This document shows positions 1 through 11,322 of a stretch of DNA of 64,000 bases, in pieces. The stretch spans positions 918,144-982,143 of the forward strand of contig LNGK01000002.1 of the NCBI GenBank assembly GCA_001510575.1. Direction: 5' to 3'. The DNA is from Knoxdaviesia capensis (Eukaryota; Ascomycota; Sordariomycetes; Microascales; Gondwanamycetaceae). Under the pieces are notes generated by a model. That model was not told the origin of the DNA. It saw nothing but the letters and a program-made list of their open reading frames with translations, and did no database searches. A program made the translations under genes and the position numbers. How positions within the stretch are numbered: position 1 is the first letter of the stretch; every line of letters begins with the position of its first letter.

Positions 1-215
1 GGGGCGAGCGGCCCAAGGCGTACGTGACGGCCAAGCCGGGCCACACGCTCGTCGGCGACGAGCTGATTGCCTGGGCGAAGCACCAGAGCAACATCAGCAA
101 GTTCATGGTTCCGCGCGAGGTCGAGGTCATCGACGAGCTGCCGAAGACTAGTACCGGCAAGATCAAGAAGAACGTGCTGCGCGAGTGGGCGAAGCACGGG
201 CGCAAGAGCGAGTAG
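1..215 (+). CDS. AMP-binding acyl-CoA synthetase/ligase, C-terminal end (partial)
   Basis: Open from the window edge (frame starts at base 3) to a TAG stop at 213-215. The 70 visible residues are the C-terminal lid subdomain of the ANL (acyl/aryl-CoA synthetase) superfamily. The segment VIDELPKTSTGKIKK contains the A10 motif, whose lysine (in TGKIKK) is the catalytic residue for adenylate formation. The preceding PGHTLVGDELIAWAKHQ stretch matches the helix before the PR(E/K)(V/I) strand of fatty-acyl/medium-chain CoA ligases. In this family the enzyme activates a carboxylic acid with ATP and transfers it to CoA. The protein ends in KSE, so there is no obvious C-terminal SKL-type peroxisomal signal. 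The substrate cannot be told from this fragment; 4-coumarate-like, fatty-acyl and benzoyl-type ligases share these motifs. Confidence 0.8.
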   Translation, partial: GERPKAYVTAKPGHTLVGDELIAWAKHQSNISKFMVPREVEVIDELPKTSTGKIKKNVLREWAKHGRKSE

Positions 216-1047
216 ATGGGGGGACACACTCCCAAACCCTGAAGTTATATATAGCCTCGGTATCTTCGTGTACTTACTTGGAGCTGGTGTCAGTCCCTAG
301 GGGGGAATGCTTGGATTTTTTTTTTTGGATAGTTGGTTCTGCAGTTTCAACGAGCTCTGCCCTAATTTGCATCGAGTTCTTGCTGTTATCCTCTCAGTTT
401 CGGGAATTATCTTCTTGTGAAAGTGTGTGGTCATCCTCACATCACCACGGTTGGTTGTGCACTTATGTAAATTGTGAGGAGACTTTGGGCCCCTACTGTG
501 CCCGTATATTTGGACCGGTTTTTCTTGTTCTCCACTTAACGCGTTCACCAGTGCGTGAATCTCTGTGCAGAGCAGAAAATTGAAAAAACCGAAAAGAAAA
601 AAGAAAAAAAAAGGTACGTACCCCTTAAAGTGGCAGGCGCGAGGCAAACGCGCGCCTTAACTTTTTTGGCGACCAGCATTTTTGGGCCCAAAAAAAAGAG
701 CTTCATATTTTCCTTATATAATATAACAATTGCCCACACAAAGCTTTGTTTGCTATTTATTATTGCAACTTATCATCCATCAACTGTTATCACGTTCTTC
801 TCTCTTTCTTCCTCCTTCGTCCTTTCTTCCTCATCCACCTTCTTTTAGCTTTATTCTGGTTTCCTCCATTGACTGACGACATCAAATCATCAATTCCTGC
901 TTTCCTTCTTTCGCCTTCTCACGAGATCCTTTCGAGCTTGTTTGCAGGCCTCACCTACTATTTCGATAACCACCCTCCTTCTATCTCCCATTCTTGCTTT
1001 CGTCCACCAGTTGGTGGTTACGGAAGCAGCTGCGCCTATTTTCAAAC
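216..1047. other. Intergenic: ligase 3' region and POB3 promoter/leader
   Basis: No gene is seen. The first half is a T-rich 3' flank with mixed A/T runs. From about 760 the plus strand becomes C/T-rich (repeated TTCCTC, TCTTTC blocks), the pattern seen before other start codons in this window, and it runs into the POB3 start. Confidence 0.6.
715..726 (+). promoter_or_regulatory. TATA-like element upstream of POB3
   Basis: TATATAATATAA lies about 320 bp before the proposed POB3 start at 1048 and just before the C/T-rich leader. Its placement fits a core promoter, but no transcript data are available. Confidence 0.4.
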
Positions 1048-3181
1048 ATGGCCATGTTGTGAGTGACTTCCTGACTCGGGATGGCAGTTGGAGTATTTAT
1101 TGCTGTCCCGATGATTGAGCTGTTGATGAAATCTTTCCTTCTTTTTTTCTTCCTTTCCTCCCCCTCTGCATTTCTCCAAGCTTTCCGGGGCTGTGAGATT
1201 GTATCGATACCGCAACGACCGGACACACAGCATTTTTCTTCTTCTCCGTATTCTTCATCAGACAAGCTGACACAATGCGGGGGCCTCGGAACTATTACAG
1301 TGAGAGCTTTGACAACATCTACCTCGACCTCTCGCGCGAGCACGGAAAATGCCGGTTTGCGAAGGACGGCTTCGGATGGCGGCCGACATCGGGCACGGAG
1401 ACGTTCACACTGGACAGCACGCAGATTGGCGGGGCGCAATGGAGCCGGGCGGCCAAGGGCTTTGAGGTGCGCATCCTCGACCGCAACTCGCGGGTGATCC
1501 AGCTGGACGGCTTCCAGCAGGGCGACTTCGACCGGCTGAGCAAGGTGTTCAAGAGCTGGTACAGCATGACGCTGGAGAACAAGGAGCACGCGCTGCGCGG
1601 CTGGAACTGGGGCAAGGCCGAGTTCTCCAAGGCCGAGCTGACGTTCAGCGTGCAGAACCGCCCGGCGTTCGAGGTGCCGTACGCGGAGATCTCCAACACC
1701 AACCTCGCCGGCCGCAACGAGGTGGCCATTGAGTTTGCGCTCGACCCCAGCAAGAACGCGCCGCCCAAGAACGTTGGGCTCGGCGGGGCGCGCGACCCCG
1801 GCGACAAGGCCGGCGCCGGCAAGGACCAGCTGGTGGAGATGCGCTTCTACATCCCCGCGGCCTCCAAGGCCAAGGAGCCCGCCGAGGGCGGCGGCGACGA
1901 TGCGGCTGGAAGCGGCGCCGAAGAGGAAAAGACCGCCGTCGCACTGTTCTATGAGACGCTGATGGAGAAGGCGGAAATCGGCGAGACGGCGGGCGACACC
2001 ATTGCTACCTTCCTGGACATCCTGCACCTCACGCCGCGCGGGCGCTTCGACATCGACATGTACGAGAGCTCGTTCCGGCTGCGGGGCAAGACGTACGACT
2101 ACAAGATCCAGTACGAGGCCATCAAGAAGTTCATGGTGCTGCCGACAGACGACACCCACTGCATGCTGTGCATCGGATTGGACCCCCCGCTCCGCCAGGG
2201 CCAGACGCGGTACCCATTCCTGGTGATGCAGTTTGACAACGAGGACGAGGTCACCATCGACCTCAACCTGTCCGAGGAGGACCTGCAGACCAAGTACAAG
2301 GACACGCTGCAGCCTCACTACGAGCAGCCCCTGCACCAGGTCATCACCTATCTCTTCCGCGGCCTGGCCAAGAAGAAGATCAGCGCTCCCGCGAAGGATT
2401 TCCTGACGTATGTACACCCTTGTTTTCTGGTTTTCTCTTTTCTGGTTTTCTCTTTTCTCTTTTCTCTTTCTTTTTCTGTTTTTTCTTTTTCATCGTCGGT
2501 CAAAGTCTTTCGTGAGAGTCTTCCAGCTAACATACCTGTTTCTGCCGCCTTCCCCACAGTCACCGTGGCCAGATGGGCATCAAGTGCTCGATCAAGGCCA
2601 GCGAAGGCTTCCTCTACTGCCTGGAGCGGGCCTTCATGTTCGTGCCCAAGCCGGCCACGTACATCGCCTACGACCAGACGCAGTCGATCACCTTCTCGCG
2701 CGTTAGCGGCGCCGTGTCGGCGCTGCAGACGTTCGACATCACCGTGCATATGAAGAACGGCACCAGCTCGTCGCAGTTCAGCAACATCAACCGGGAGGAC
2801 CTCAAGGGACTGGAGGCCTTCTTCCGGCTGAAGGGGCTGCGCGTCAAGAACGAAATCGACGAGGATGCCAAGCTCATTGCCGCCACGCTGCGGAATGCGG
2901 AGCTGTCGTCGGACGACGAAGCGCCCACTGCTGGCGCCGGTGGCGGCGGTGGTGGCAAGATTGATCGCGGCAGTGCGGACGAGGACGACGAGAGCGTCGA
3001 CGACGACTTTGAGGCGGAGAGCGATAGCGACGTCGCGGAGGAGTTTGACTCGGACCACGAGAGCTCGGGCTCTGGGTCGGGTGAGAGTGATGTGGAGATG
3101 GATGGAGGGGATGGTGATGATGATGATGACGAAGAGGAGGAGGAGGAGGAGCGGCCTAAGAAGAAGAAGCGGGCTAACTAA
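1048..3181 (+). CDS. POB3: FACT complex subunit Pob3 (SSRP1 homologue), 3 exons
   Basis: Exons 1048-1058, 1301-2407 and 2560-3181 give 579 aa. Pob3 pairs with Spt16 in the FACT histone chaperone, which handles H2A-H2B and H3-H4 during transcription and replication in the nucleus. The N-terminal Pob3/SSRP1 PH-like module (about 5-110, with GAAQWSRAAKGYE-type and HALRGWNWGKAEF blocks), the SSRP1 middle domain (ISNTNLAGRNEVA, VEMRFYIP, LHLTPRGRFDIDMYESSFRL) and the Rtt106-like PH domain (about 374-470) are all clear. An Asp/Glu/Ser-rich tail (about 489-570) ends in a basic RPKKKKRAN. There is no HMG box, as expected for fungal Pob3, which works with Nhp6. Intron 1 (1059-1300) has GTGAGT, branch CTGAC and TTACAG; it yields MAMFESFDNIYLDLS, matching the conserved fungal MESFDNIYLDLS start. 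The downstream ATG at 1275 would add a non-conserved leader instead. Intron 2 (2408-2559) has GTATGT, GCTAAC and CACAG. Confidence 0.93.
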
Positions 3182-4202
3182 GCGCGCTTCTCTCTTTGCT
3201 GGGGTCGATAGATGGATGGAGAGCTGTGATGGTGAAGATGGGATGGTCACCGAATGGTGACTTACACCCCCCTCATCTCTCCCTAAACTGCTTCCGTCTG
3301 CTTCGTGCCTGGAAGTGTACGGCTTCATGGGCCTCTCCCGCCTAAGTGGTAACGTGGCGTCCGTCCATCGGTAACCCCAGGGTTGCCTCTCTTCCCTTCT
3401 CAACCTCCAACCTGCCCCCCCTGCTATCTCTCTCTCTCACTCTCTTCATCGATTTGCGTTTTTCCTCGAGAGGATTCTCGATATTAGCAGATGGGATACA
3501 CACAGGCTAGATACAGGATTCTTCTTTCTTTTCTTTTTCGCTTAGTTTTAACCTATTCTCTCACTCTTTTTCCCCCTTTCCCTCTGAACACAGGAGATAA
3601 AAGTTTTTTTACTAGGCACACCCCCGGGACGCACAATGACGGAGAACAAGAAAGAAAAGCATACCTGGTGGGACTGATGTTTCTCTTGAATCTTCTTTGG
3701 TCCATCTGTGGTGGGTGGGAGTGGTGGCGTTCTTTTGATTTTTTGATCTTTATATTGTGTATGTTTCTTCTCTTGTCGTGGTTGGTGGGATGGGGGGTGT
3801 TTTCTTCCTTTTTGTGTTTCTTCTTGGGTATAGTAAACTATAGTTCTTCTATCTGTGTGGATGACCTCTTCGTGATGGTGAACTATCTCATGAGCGCTCT
3901 CACTGTTTCTGGGTATAGCTTCATCTGGTATAGCTAGTAGAGAAGGTGATGAGCGAAGGAGGTTGTCCTATGGCCTTGACTATCACTGTGATAATGGGGT
4001 TCCTTGCACAAGCTCTATAGAACATATGCCGGACATCATTTAGGTTATGAACGCCTTCAAGCCATTAAGCCAAAACTTAGTGGACGAAAAACCTGAACGG
4101 CTGATTCCTATTCCTGAATCTGCTTGTGGTATCATGGAAAACAAAATACAACCATTATAGAGAGCCGAAAGTGCTTTTGTCTGTACCTCCGGGCAAGGAT
4201 CT
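3182..4202. other. Intergenic, T-rich
   Basis: POB3 3' flank, then a strongly T-rich plus strand (about 3430-3900) that is open in one frame but gives only a Leu/Phe/Trp-rich low-complexity translation. From about 3950 the sequence becomes more complex and leads into the degraded gene on the minus strand. No supported gene. Confidence 0.5.
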
Positions 4203-4690
4203 CTAACTATCGTGTGTAGCAGCAGAGCTGTCATACAACCTCGACCCCAAAGAACCTTGAGGCCTGTAAGAGTCTGGGACGGGGTTAGTGACCGGGTCCC
4301 GGAAAGTGCCGGCCACCTCAGGAACACACTCGGGCCACCCAGCCCGGATCTCCTCCAGGATACCCCATGACTACTCGCCGTTATTATTCGAAGCCGAGAA
4401 CTCAACGCGTCCAGTGGTGTTAAAGAAAGCCATCATATCGGGAGCAGCATCGCCCGGGATGCTAGCAGGGATATGCAAGATCTCCCGGCCATCGGGGCCG
4501 AAGACGGCAGCGCGGCCAGTAGTAGGAAACCAGGCACCGCTATTCACGGCGTAGAGAGCCGCAGCAGCCATGCTGATTTCGGCGGTTTCGAAGTGCAGGG
4601 CCTCGACATTTCATCATAGTCGGGGGAGGATACGACCAGGCGGCAATGTGAATGCAGCTCGCCGTGACTACCGATCTTCAGCAGATGCAT
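4203..4690 (-). pseudogene. Degraded or frameshifted hypothetical gene
   Basis: On the minus strand an ATG at 4690 in good context (TCACCATG) opens a frame reading MHLLKIGSHGELHSHCRLVV. Near 4606-4612 coherent protein-like reading moves to another frame, as if one base were missing. It continues through MAAAALYAVNSGAWFPTT and VFGPDGREILHIPASIPGD to a TAG at 4371-4373. That stop would be removed by a possible intron at 4264-4374 (weak donor GTAGTC, branch ACTAAC, acceptor TTACAG), after which a short exon ends at TAG 4203-4205. I do not recognise the family. It could be a pseudogene, a gene with a sequencing indel, or chance. Codon-level coherence and lack of homopolymers set it apart from its surroundings. 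Confidence 0.33.
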
Positions 4691-6860
4691 GGTGATGGAG
4701 TCGGGTGTTGAATATGATAGAGTTTGAATGCGATGGGACTGCAGAACGTGATTTGGACGTGATGGAGGAGTCTGTGGAAAGCGCGCAACGTGGCGGAAGT
4801 GGTTACGAGACGGAAAAGACTGTCGTGGACGCAATCTGCCAGCCTAGCGGGAAACAGAGCTGTGAGGCGGTGCGCGGATGTAGCATTGGAAGCAGATTCG
4901 AAAGCTGATTATCTCCCTTCTTTCTATGAAGAAGGTGATTTTCTGCTCTGTTTGGGAGATACACCTGCCAGAGAATTGAAGTGAGAAACATGCGGATCCA
5001 GCAAAATTCCAAAGCCACGGACTTAACTTTCATATAGGTCGCGCAAGTTTGACTTTTTACCTGCTTGCGGATGCAATTGAGGGGTCTGGTTGGTGGTGGC
5101 TGGTATGTGGAGGGTTGTTAGGGGCAGCAGGAAAGGTCTGCGAGGAGATACAGAGAACTAGCGAGACAAGCTTGGCACACGAGGACCAGACCAATAATGA
5201 GCGAGAGAAATCAGAGGCCTGGATTCCCGAGACCCGCGCGTGAGACACGGCCGAGAACCCACATGGGAGCGGAAACAGTTTGGGGGCCATGGCAGGTATT
5301 GTCGAGGTGTATTGGGGTAGTATATACTGCATGTGTGCCTGTTGGCCCGGCGGTGTTTTGTGTCGGGTATTTATGCAAGCAGCAGAGAGACAAGAACGCG
5401 CTTGGGAGGTGGTTCCCGAAATGATGCCAGGATGTGTCGTCGGAGCACCGGAGATTCCCGTCTCCGGGGGCCGGGATAGAAAATACGGAGCCTCGCGGCC
5501 AGGTGTCAACACTTGGCAATGGAGACTACCGGCGAAAAGCCGAAAAAAAAAAGAAAAAAGAGAAAAGTCAAAAAAGGAGCAGGAGCGATTCAGGGCTTGG
5601 GTGACTAAGGCTCTTTCTGTCTTTGCACCCGAGGTAAACGGTCGGCAGACGGAGAACCGGAAGGAAGGAGGCGGGTCTGTGGCGGAGCCCGGAGACGGGG
5701 CGCGTTACAGTGCAGACGACGACAGACGACAGACTGCAGGCGAGAAAATCAACATGCCAGCACATGGGGTTATCGACGGGTCTGGGCCGTCTTTGGCATA
5801 CTGAGAACTGCGAGTTGCTCGTGGCACACACACACAGCTGGCCCATATTGCACGCGGCCGGGGCTTGGTTCCGGTATCATCCATGGCATCACCGCCAACC
5901 TGTACGGATATGTGGACCGCCCGGCTTGTGGGTTGCTACACCGTGCATGTCGTTGGAGCGGGTACCGTCAGGATTGTAATTCCAGCAGCACTCTTCGTAG
6001 GACCCCTACGGAATCAATCGTAGACAGTGGACAACCCCTCGTTGCCTTCACTGTACTATACTACACCCACCCGTGCTTATCAGATAAGAGCTTCCGGAGT
6101 GACGTTTGTGGTATGCGGGAAAATAAATCGGGGAGTCCAGTTAACAAAAGGGCGGGTGGTGCAGTGACGCACACGCGCATGCCAGTAACTGGGGGCCGGG
6201 TGGTTGTTTTTTTCTTTAGCGGCAGTTTCTTTTTGCTTTTTTCTTTTTTTTTCTTGTACTAGCTAGCTCTAAGATTCAACCGAACGTCTATGTGGCTTGG
6301 GGAAAAGTCGGCGAAGTGCACGATACATCCGGCAGCGGAACCGGAGAAACACCGACAGGCTGATGGGGCGTGGCGATACAGTATAATGTACCGTGGTCTT
6401 GTGTCTCTCGTCGGCGAACGGCCAGTAAGGAGTAGGCCGCAAAGGCTATTCGGCAGAGCAGGATGCTTTGGGTACGGTGAACAGGGTCGGGCGGAGAGAC
6501 AACGGGACGGAAGAGCCAGACACAAGCAAGCAACTGTGGACTCGACCGCCGGCTGCGGAATCCGAGACAGGCTCTCCGGTTATTTCTTCCTCCTTTGCTA
6601 TTTTTGTCTGCTCAAACTCGGCGACCTTGGATCAAGAATCCGGGGAGGTCTTTTTTTCCTTTGTTGGTGTTGATATACGAGCAATAGAGGGCCTGAGGGC
6701 CACCGATCTATCCCGAAAAGGGCGCCGAACCCCCAGGGGTGCTGTCTGCAGGATTCAGGGCCGTACATCGGCTATGTGAAGCGATTGTTATGTGTTGGAG
6801 TGTCAGCACAACGCTGCAGCGGGGCTCTCCGTCCTTCCAGCTCGTGGCTACCACCCACCC

Positions 6861-6902
6861 ACACGCACACACACACACACACACACACACGCGCGCGCGC
6901 GC
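6861..6902. repeat. (CA)n-(CG)n microsatellite
   Basis: Alternating CA dinucleotides from about 6861 to 6890 pass directly into alternating CG to about 6902. This is about 40 bp of uninterrupted purine-pyrimidine alternation. Confidence 0.9.
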
Positions 6903-8347
6903 GGACACCTCACTCTCCGAACCCCCGCAACGACACCAACCCAAGCATTGAGTCATGGAACCAGCCCATCGAGCCATCGCCAGTTTTTTTTTTTTTTTCT
7001 TTTTTTTCTTCCTTCATTAAAAGGAACTATAACAGCTATCACCAGCGGCTTGCAATCATCTGGGCGTCTTGGCAAACACCACTTCCATGTACACGACCGT
7101 GACGCTTCCCCCAGAAGAGAGAAAAAAAAAAAAAACGGGGATCCGGCGCCGGCAGAAAAAAAAACCCCACACCACGCCACCTGGCCGTGACCATCGCGCC
7201 ACTTTTTGCTCTGGGGCGCTTTCTCCTCTCCTCAGCGCTGCGTTTGCTGGGCGTCTAGACCATGCCGATTTCTCAACTTCTGGGTTGGGATGTGCATATT
7301 GACGTTTTCCAACCGGTTTTGCGTCGTTTTTGTTTTCTTTCCCTGGGGCGAGAGAGTGAGGGTCAAGTAAGTGTGTGGGTGGTGGCCTCGGTGACTGATT
7401 TGTGTCTTGCAACCCCCCCCCCGACCGAAAACACCGCAGTTGTCTCAGGCCAGCAGCACACTGCCAGACACAAGGATGTGCCGTCTGACGATTAAGACAC
7501 ACGCACACAGAGAGAGAGAGAGGGCGAGGAGAGTGTTAAGGTCCGGTACGTAGTTGGGACGGGAATAGATAGCCCGATTCGAAGAAAATAGAAGAAAAAG
7601 GACAAAAGGAAAGCGCAGACATCATCCCGGATCCGCTCGTTGGTTCCTGCTCCACTGCATCCCACCCCGAGGCTTCCCGACCTGACCTTTCTGGAACCGG
7701 CGAGTGGAGAAGAGAAAGGAAGGAGCAGCAACAGCAAAGCACAGCTCGGGTCTCTGCTTATACTATGCAGCTTCTAAAGTGCATCCATACACAACGACTG
7801 CGTTTAAATATGGAACCACTTGGGCCTTGGACGTGCGACCAGAGTACCTCTTTAACTGCATCTATACTAGCTGGATGTCCATGTATCCTGGGCTGTATAT
7901 ATAGGTCCCCGAGAGACCGCTGTCCCGTGCAATTGGACCATCCCGAGAGGGGAACCCGAAGAGAGAGCGTGTGTGTCTCTCCTGTCGTGCTGTCGTCATC
8001 GATATCCCTCCTCCCTCCTTCTATTCCTTCTTCTTTTCTTCTGCTGCTTTCCAGTGGTGGTGTCTGGTCCCCCCCTGGCAGTCGTTGGTGTCACCCGTTT
8101 CGGTCCCGGGACCGGCTTGCCTGCATCTGGCACATGCAAACGCCTCTCACTGACCACTGATTCTATTCCCGGCACCACTTTGGACATCCTCACACGCGGT
8201 GGGCTCTCGCTTGGGTGCTTGGCCACCCGCACACAGCACGCGGGGAAGCAAAGACTGCAGGAGGAGAGAAAGAAAGGATTTTGCATCTCCCCCCCCCCTG
8301 GTTTGCATGGGTGTGTGTGTTGGTGGTGGTGAAGCTCGGGGTTTGGT

Positions 8348-8356
8348 GATATATAT
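8348..8356 (+). promoter_or_regulatory. TATA-like element upstream of the bHLH gene
   Basis: ATATATAT lies about 380 bp before the start at 8734, directly before a C/T-rich stretch that looks like the 5' leader. A second candidate is TATATATAG near 7895. Confidence 0.35.
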
Positions 8357-8733
8357 GGGCCGTTCCTTGCCCCCCCCCTCCTCCCCTCCCTCTATCTTCA
8401 GATCTTGCTCTTCTCGCTTCTCTCGTTCTCGTTCTCGACCCTCTTTCTCTCCTTCCCCCTTGATCTATTGACGCCCTGTTAGAGACTTGACATCTACTAC
8501 TATCTCCATCGTTGTTGTTCTCGCCCTCACTTCTCGTTGGAACTCCTCGCTAACACTCTCCCTCCCACCTGTGATATCCCACATTCCACATTACACACAC
8601 ATATACACTCTCTCGGTATCTTTGCCCTCCCCGGCCGAGCACAGAGACCTCCAATCCCCATCTGGGAAGCCCACTCTCCCTACCCTCAATTCCTTCTTCA
8701 ACACAACACAACACAACACCAAGAATATCCGCA

Positions 8734-9903
8734 ATGGCATACCCCCCACCCCCACCCCCCCTCGACTTCTCCGCCTTCATGCCCCCTCCACAGCCTCCCA
8801 CAACCTGCACGCCCGCCGACCTCCTCCTGTACGCCGACGACCCCGGCGCCGCCCTCCAGACCACTAGCACCTCCGCCGCTCTGCTCCCCGCCTACGACGC
8901 CCCCATCTCGCCCAAGCGCCGCCGCCCCTCGCCGCCCGCAACCTTCGCGTCCTTCCAGCACACCCAACAAGTCGTCCCGCCGGGCCCGTACTCCGCGGCG
9001 CTCCCCGGTGGCGCCGGGGCGTACCCGGGCCTGGTGGCCGCCCTGCCGACCCGCTCCGCCACTCTGGCTACCCCGAACACCACGCCGCCCGCTCCTCCGG
9101 CACCCGCCTCCCGCAAGCCGCGCCGCGCGTCCGCCGTCGCGGCCCCGCCCGCCGCGGGGACCCTGCAGCACGCGCGCCGCAAACTCTCCCGCAGCTCCGG
9201 CTCCGTGGCTCCGCTGGCCCATGCCGCACCGCCGGTGGCCAGCGGGACGCGGCGCAAGTCCACGCGGTCGGACGCGTCCTCGGGCACATCTCCGTCGGCG
9301 GCGGGCGCCGACTTCGACGACGACGACAACGACGACGACGAGTCGGAGTCCGAGGACGCCGCGGCGTCGAGCTCGGAGTCGGAGGCGCGCGGGCCCGCGG
9401 TGCGCGCACGCCGGGCCGGGCGGCGCACGTCGACGGCCACCGCCACGTCCGGGTCGGGCGGGCGGCGCGGCAGCGCGTCCGGCGCCGCGGGGGCGCCGCG
9501 CCGCAAGAAGGCTAACCAGCACTCGCGCGCCTCGCACAACCTCGTCGAGAAACACTACCGCGGCCGCCTGAACGCGCAGTTCGAGGCGCTGCTGGACGTG
9601 CTGCCGGTGCCGCCGGGCATGAGCACGCGGCTGTTCCCCTCGCCCGGCACCGGCGGCAGCGGCAGCGGCAGCGGCAGCGGCAGCGGCAGCGGCGCGCAGG
9701 GTGGGCAGGGCCCGGCGGGCCTGGTGGCGGACACGTCGTCCGACCGCCGCATGACCAAGGGCTTCGTGCTCGATCTCGCCCTGCAGCACATCCTCGACCT
9801 CGAGCGCCAGTTCTCCGCGCTGCACCAGGAGCGCTCGCAGCTGATCGACAGCGTCGATCACCTCACCGACGAGCTGGCGATGCAGGGCGCGATGGTGCTG
9901 TAG
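8734..9903 (+). CDS. bHLH transcription factor with an extended loop
   Basis: Single exon, 389 aa; ATG preceded by an A-rich context. Residues 1-190 are Pro/Ala-rich and disordered. A D/E/S-rich tract lies at about 192-207, followed by an Arg-rich stretch. The DNA-binding region is at about 264-360: basic region and helix 1 read RASHNLVEKHYRGRLNAQFE, and helix 2 reads TKGFVLDLALQHILDLERQ, followed by a leucine-spaced coiled coil to about 385. The H-x3-E-x3-R spacing predicts E-box-type binding, and the Tyr before the Arg (KHYR) is the SREBP-like residue that also permits non-E-box sites. The loop is unusually long (about 45 aa) and carries a perfect (GGCAGC)6 Gly-Ser run. There is no transmembrane segment after the domain, so this is not a membrane-tethered SrbA-type SREBP. 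The target genes are unknown. Confidence 0.85.
   Translation: MAYPPPPPPLDFSAFMPPPQPPTTCTPADLLLYADDPGAALQTTSTSAALLPAYDAPISPKRRRPSPPATFASFQHTQQVVPPGPYSAALPGGAGAYPGLVAALPTRSATLATPNTTPPAPPAPASRKPRRASAVAAPPAAGTLQHARRKLSRSSGSVAPLAHAAPPVASGTRRKSTRSDASSGTSPSAAGADFDDDDNDDDESESEDAAASSSESEARGPAVRARRAGRRTSTATATSGSGGRRGSASGAAGAPRRKKANQHSRASHNLVEKHYRGRLNAQFEALLDVLPVPPGMSTRLFPSPGTGGSGSGSGSGSGSGAQGGQGPAGLVADTSSDRRMTKGFVLDLALQHILDLERQFSALHQERSQLIDSVDHLTDELAMQGAMVL
9655..9690 (+). repeat. (GGCAGC)6 coding hexanucleotide repeat
   Basis: Six perfect GGCAGC units encode Gly-Ser repeats at residues about 308-319, inside the bHLH loop. Confidence 0.95.
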
Positions 9904-11322
9904 CACGGCATCGCTGCCCCGCCGTCTCGTGCCTGTTGGGGAGGGGCCCCTTTGCCGCCTGGTTTCTCGGGTGCTCGGTCTCAGCCTTGGCTCTCGATCC
10001 CCCCCAACATCCAGTCCCTTCCTCCACCGCCACATCCATATCTCTCCCCAGTCTCTTCCGAACACACTCTTCACACTCATACCACTCTCCGTGTGTCTCT
10101 CTTTGAAAAGCAGACACTCTCCCTCCCTAATTCTAGACCGCCCCCTCCCAAGACCGCCAAAACACGCAACGGCATGTTCTTCTTATTATCTTTTTATGGT
10201 TGCTCTGTCTCTATCTATCTCTAACACACTATTCACTTCCATTTCCTCGGACCTCTTGTGGGCCACCATCTTGTGCTTGTTTTTTCTTTCCCGTTTTTTA
10301 ATCTTGTATATCATTATGATCATCTTTTATCATGGCCAGCAGCCGCATTATTACGTCGGGAAATTTGGCTTCTAATTACCAAAAAACGGGAGTTTTCATA
10401 CTTGGGCGAGGAAAATTGTGATATACACAGGTGCCAATCTTTTCTCTCTGCTCTCCATCTTACATTCATTCAATTCACTCTTTTTACCACTCACATCCTC
10501 GTGTCCTCCATTCACTGCAATGATCAAGGCCTTGTTGAAAACGTAATCGTAATATTCATTGAATAACACTCGTAGTACACACATAAGATAAGCCTGGTCT
10601 GCGAAGATCCAGAAGATATACATAGGTTGGTCGGGGAACATGCCGCCAGTTCCAACACACGCCCAGGCCGGGAATCACTTCTCCAAGACCGGGAAGAAGA
10701 GAAATATAACAAAAGAAATAAAACAGGAGCAACCAGAAAAGTATCCCAAAAAAATATTAACGCCGAGTTCCATCCTCCATCCACGCAAATTCAGATCAGC
10801 ATGTCTGGAAAAGTCCAATTGGACCCGTGTGCCCGATGGAGGTTGCTTTTTTATCATTAGAAACATTTGTCATTGACACATCTCAGAAGAGAGAAAGAGA
10901 GAGCAAGACCGTGTGTCCAGCTTTGCTGATATACACTGCTGTCCTGGAATTCTCCAATTTTGGAGGCAGGTGTAAGCAGTCTTCCCTCACTCCCCAACAC
11001 GTAACAGAAGAGAAAAAATGGAAGAAAAAAAACAAAAAGACAAAAAAAGAGAGTGGGGGAATCCAAGATCCCAAAAAGTGATCAGAAAAAGAAGGATAGA
11101 AGAGAAAACGAGAAAGGAAAAAATGCTGGACGAAAAAGGAGTCGATGAATCAAATCCAAGCCAGTGAAGGCTGTAACTTTTCTTCGAGAGTCTATAATGC
11201 AGCTCGAAGGATCTTCAACGAAGAACGAAACTAGGTGTAAAAACAAAAGAGAAAAGAAGATGGGGCACGCTCATGATAGATTCGAAGAAAGAGGAATAAA
11301 CAAGGAAATACATCGGAGTCCC
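9904..11322. other. Convergent intergenic region
   Basis: Lies between the 3' ends of the bHLH gene (+) and the CRIB gene (-). The first half is C/T-rich on the plus strand (bHLH 3' UTR side). From about 10980 the plus strand is purine-rich, i.e. C/T-rich on the minus strand (CRIB 3' side). No gene seen. Confidence 0.55.

Larger units (their letters stand above)
4691..8733. other. Long intergenic region upstream of the bHLH gene
   Basis: About 4 kb without a supported gene. It holds poly-T/poly-A tracts (around 6208-6255, 6985-7010, 7125-7160), a CA/CG microsatellite (6861-6902), TATA-like TATATATAG near 7895 and ATATATAT near 8349, and from about 8370 a strongly C/T-rich plus strand running to the bHLH start, probably its 5' leader. 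All translations here are low-complexity. Confidence 0.55.

Noticed and set aside
1275..1300. ATG at 1275 as the POB3 start
   Set aside because: It lies in an intron with good signals; the resulting leader is not conserved, while the 1048 exon restores the conserved N terminus.
3491..3937. 148-codon hydrophobic open frame on the plus strand
   Set aside because: It arises from a T-rich tract; it reads as Leu/Phe/Trp low-complexity sequence with no family resemblance.
8698..10080. 460-codon minus-strand frame opposite the bHLH gene
   Set aside because: A shadow of the GC-rich bHLH coding sequence; Arg/Ala/Gly-rich, no domain.
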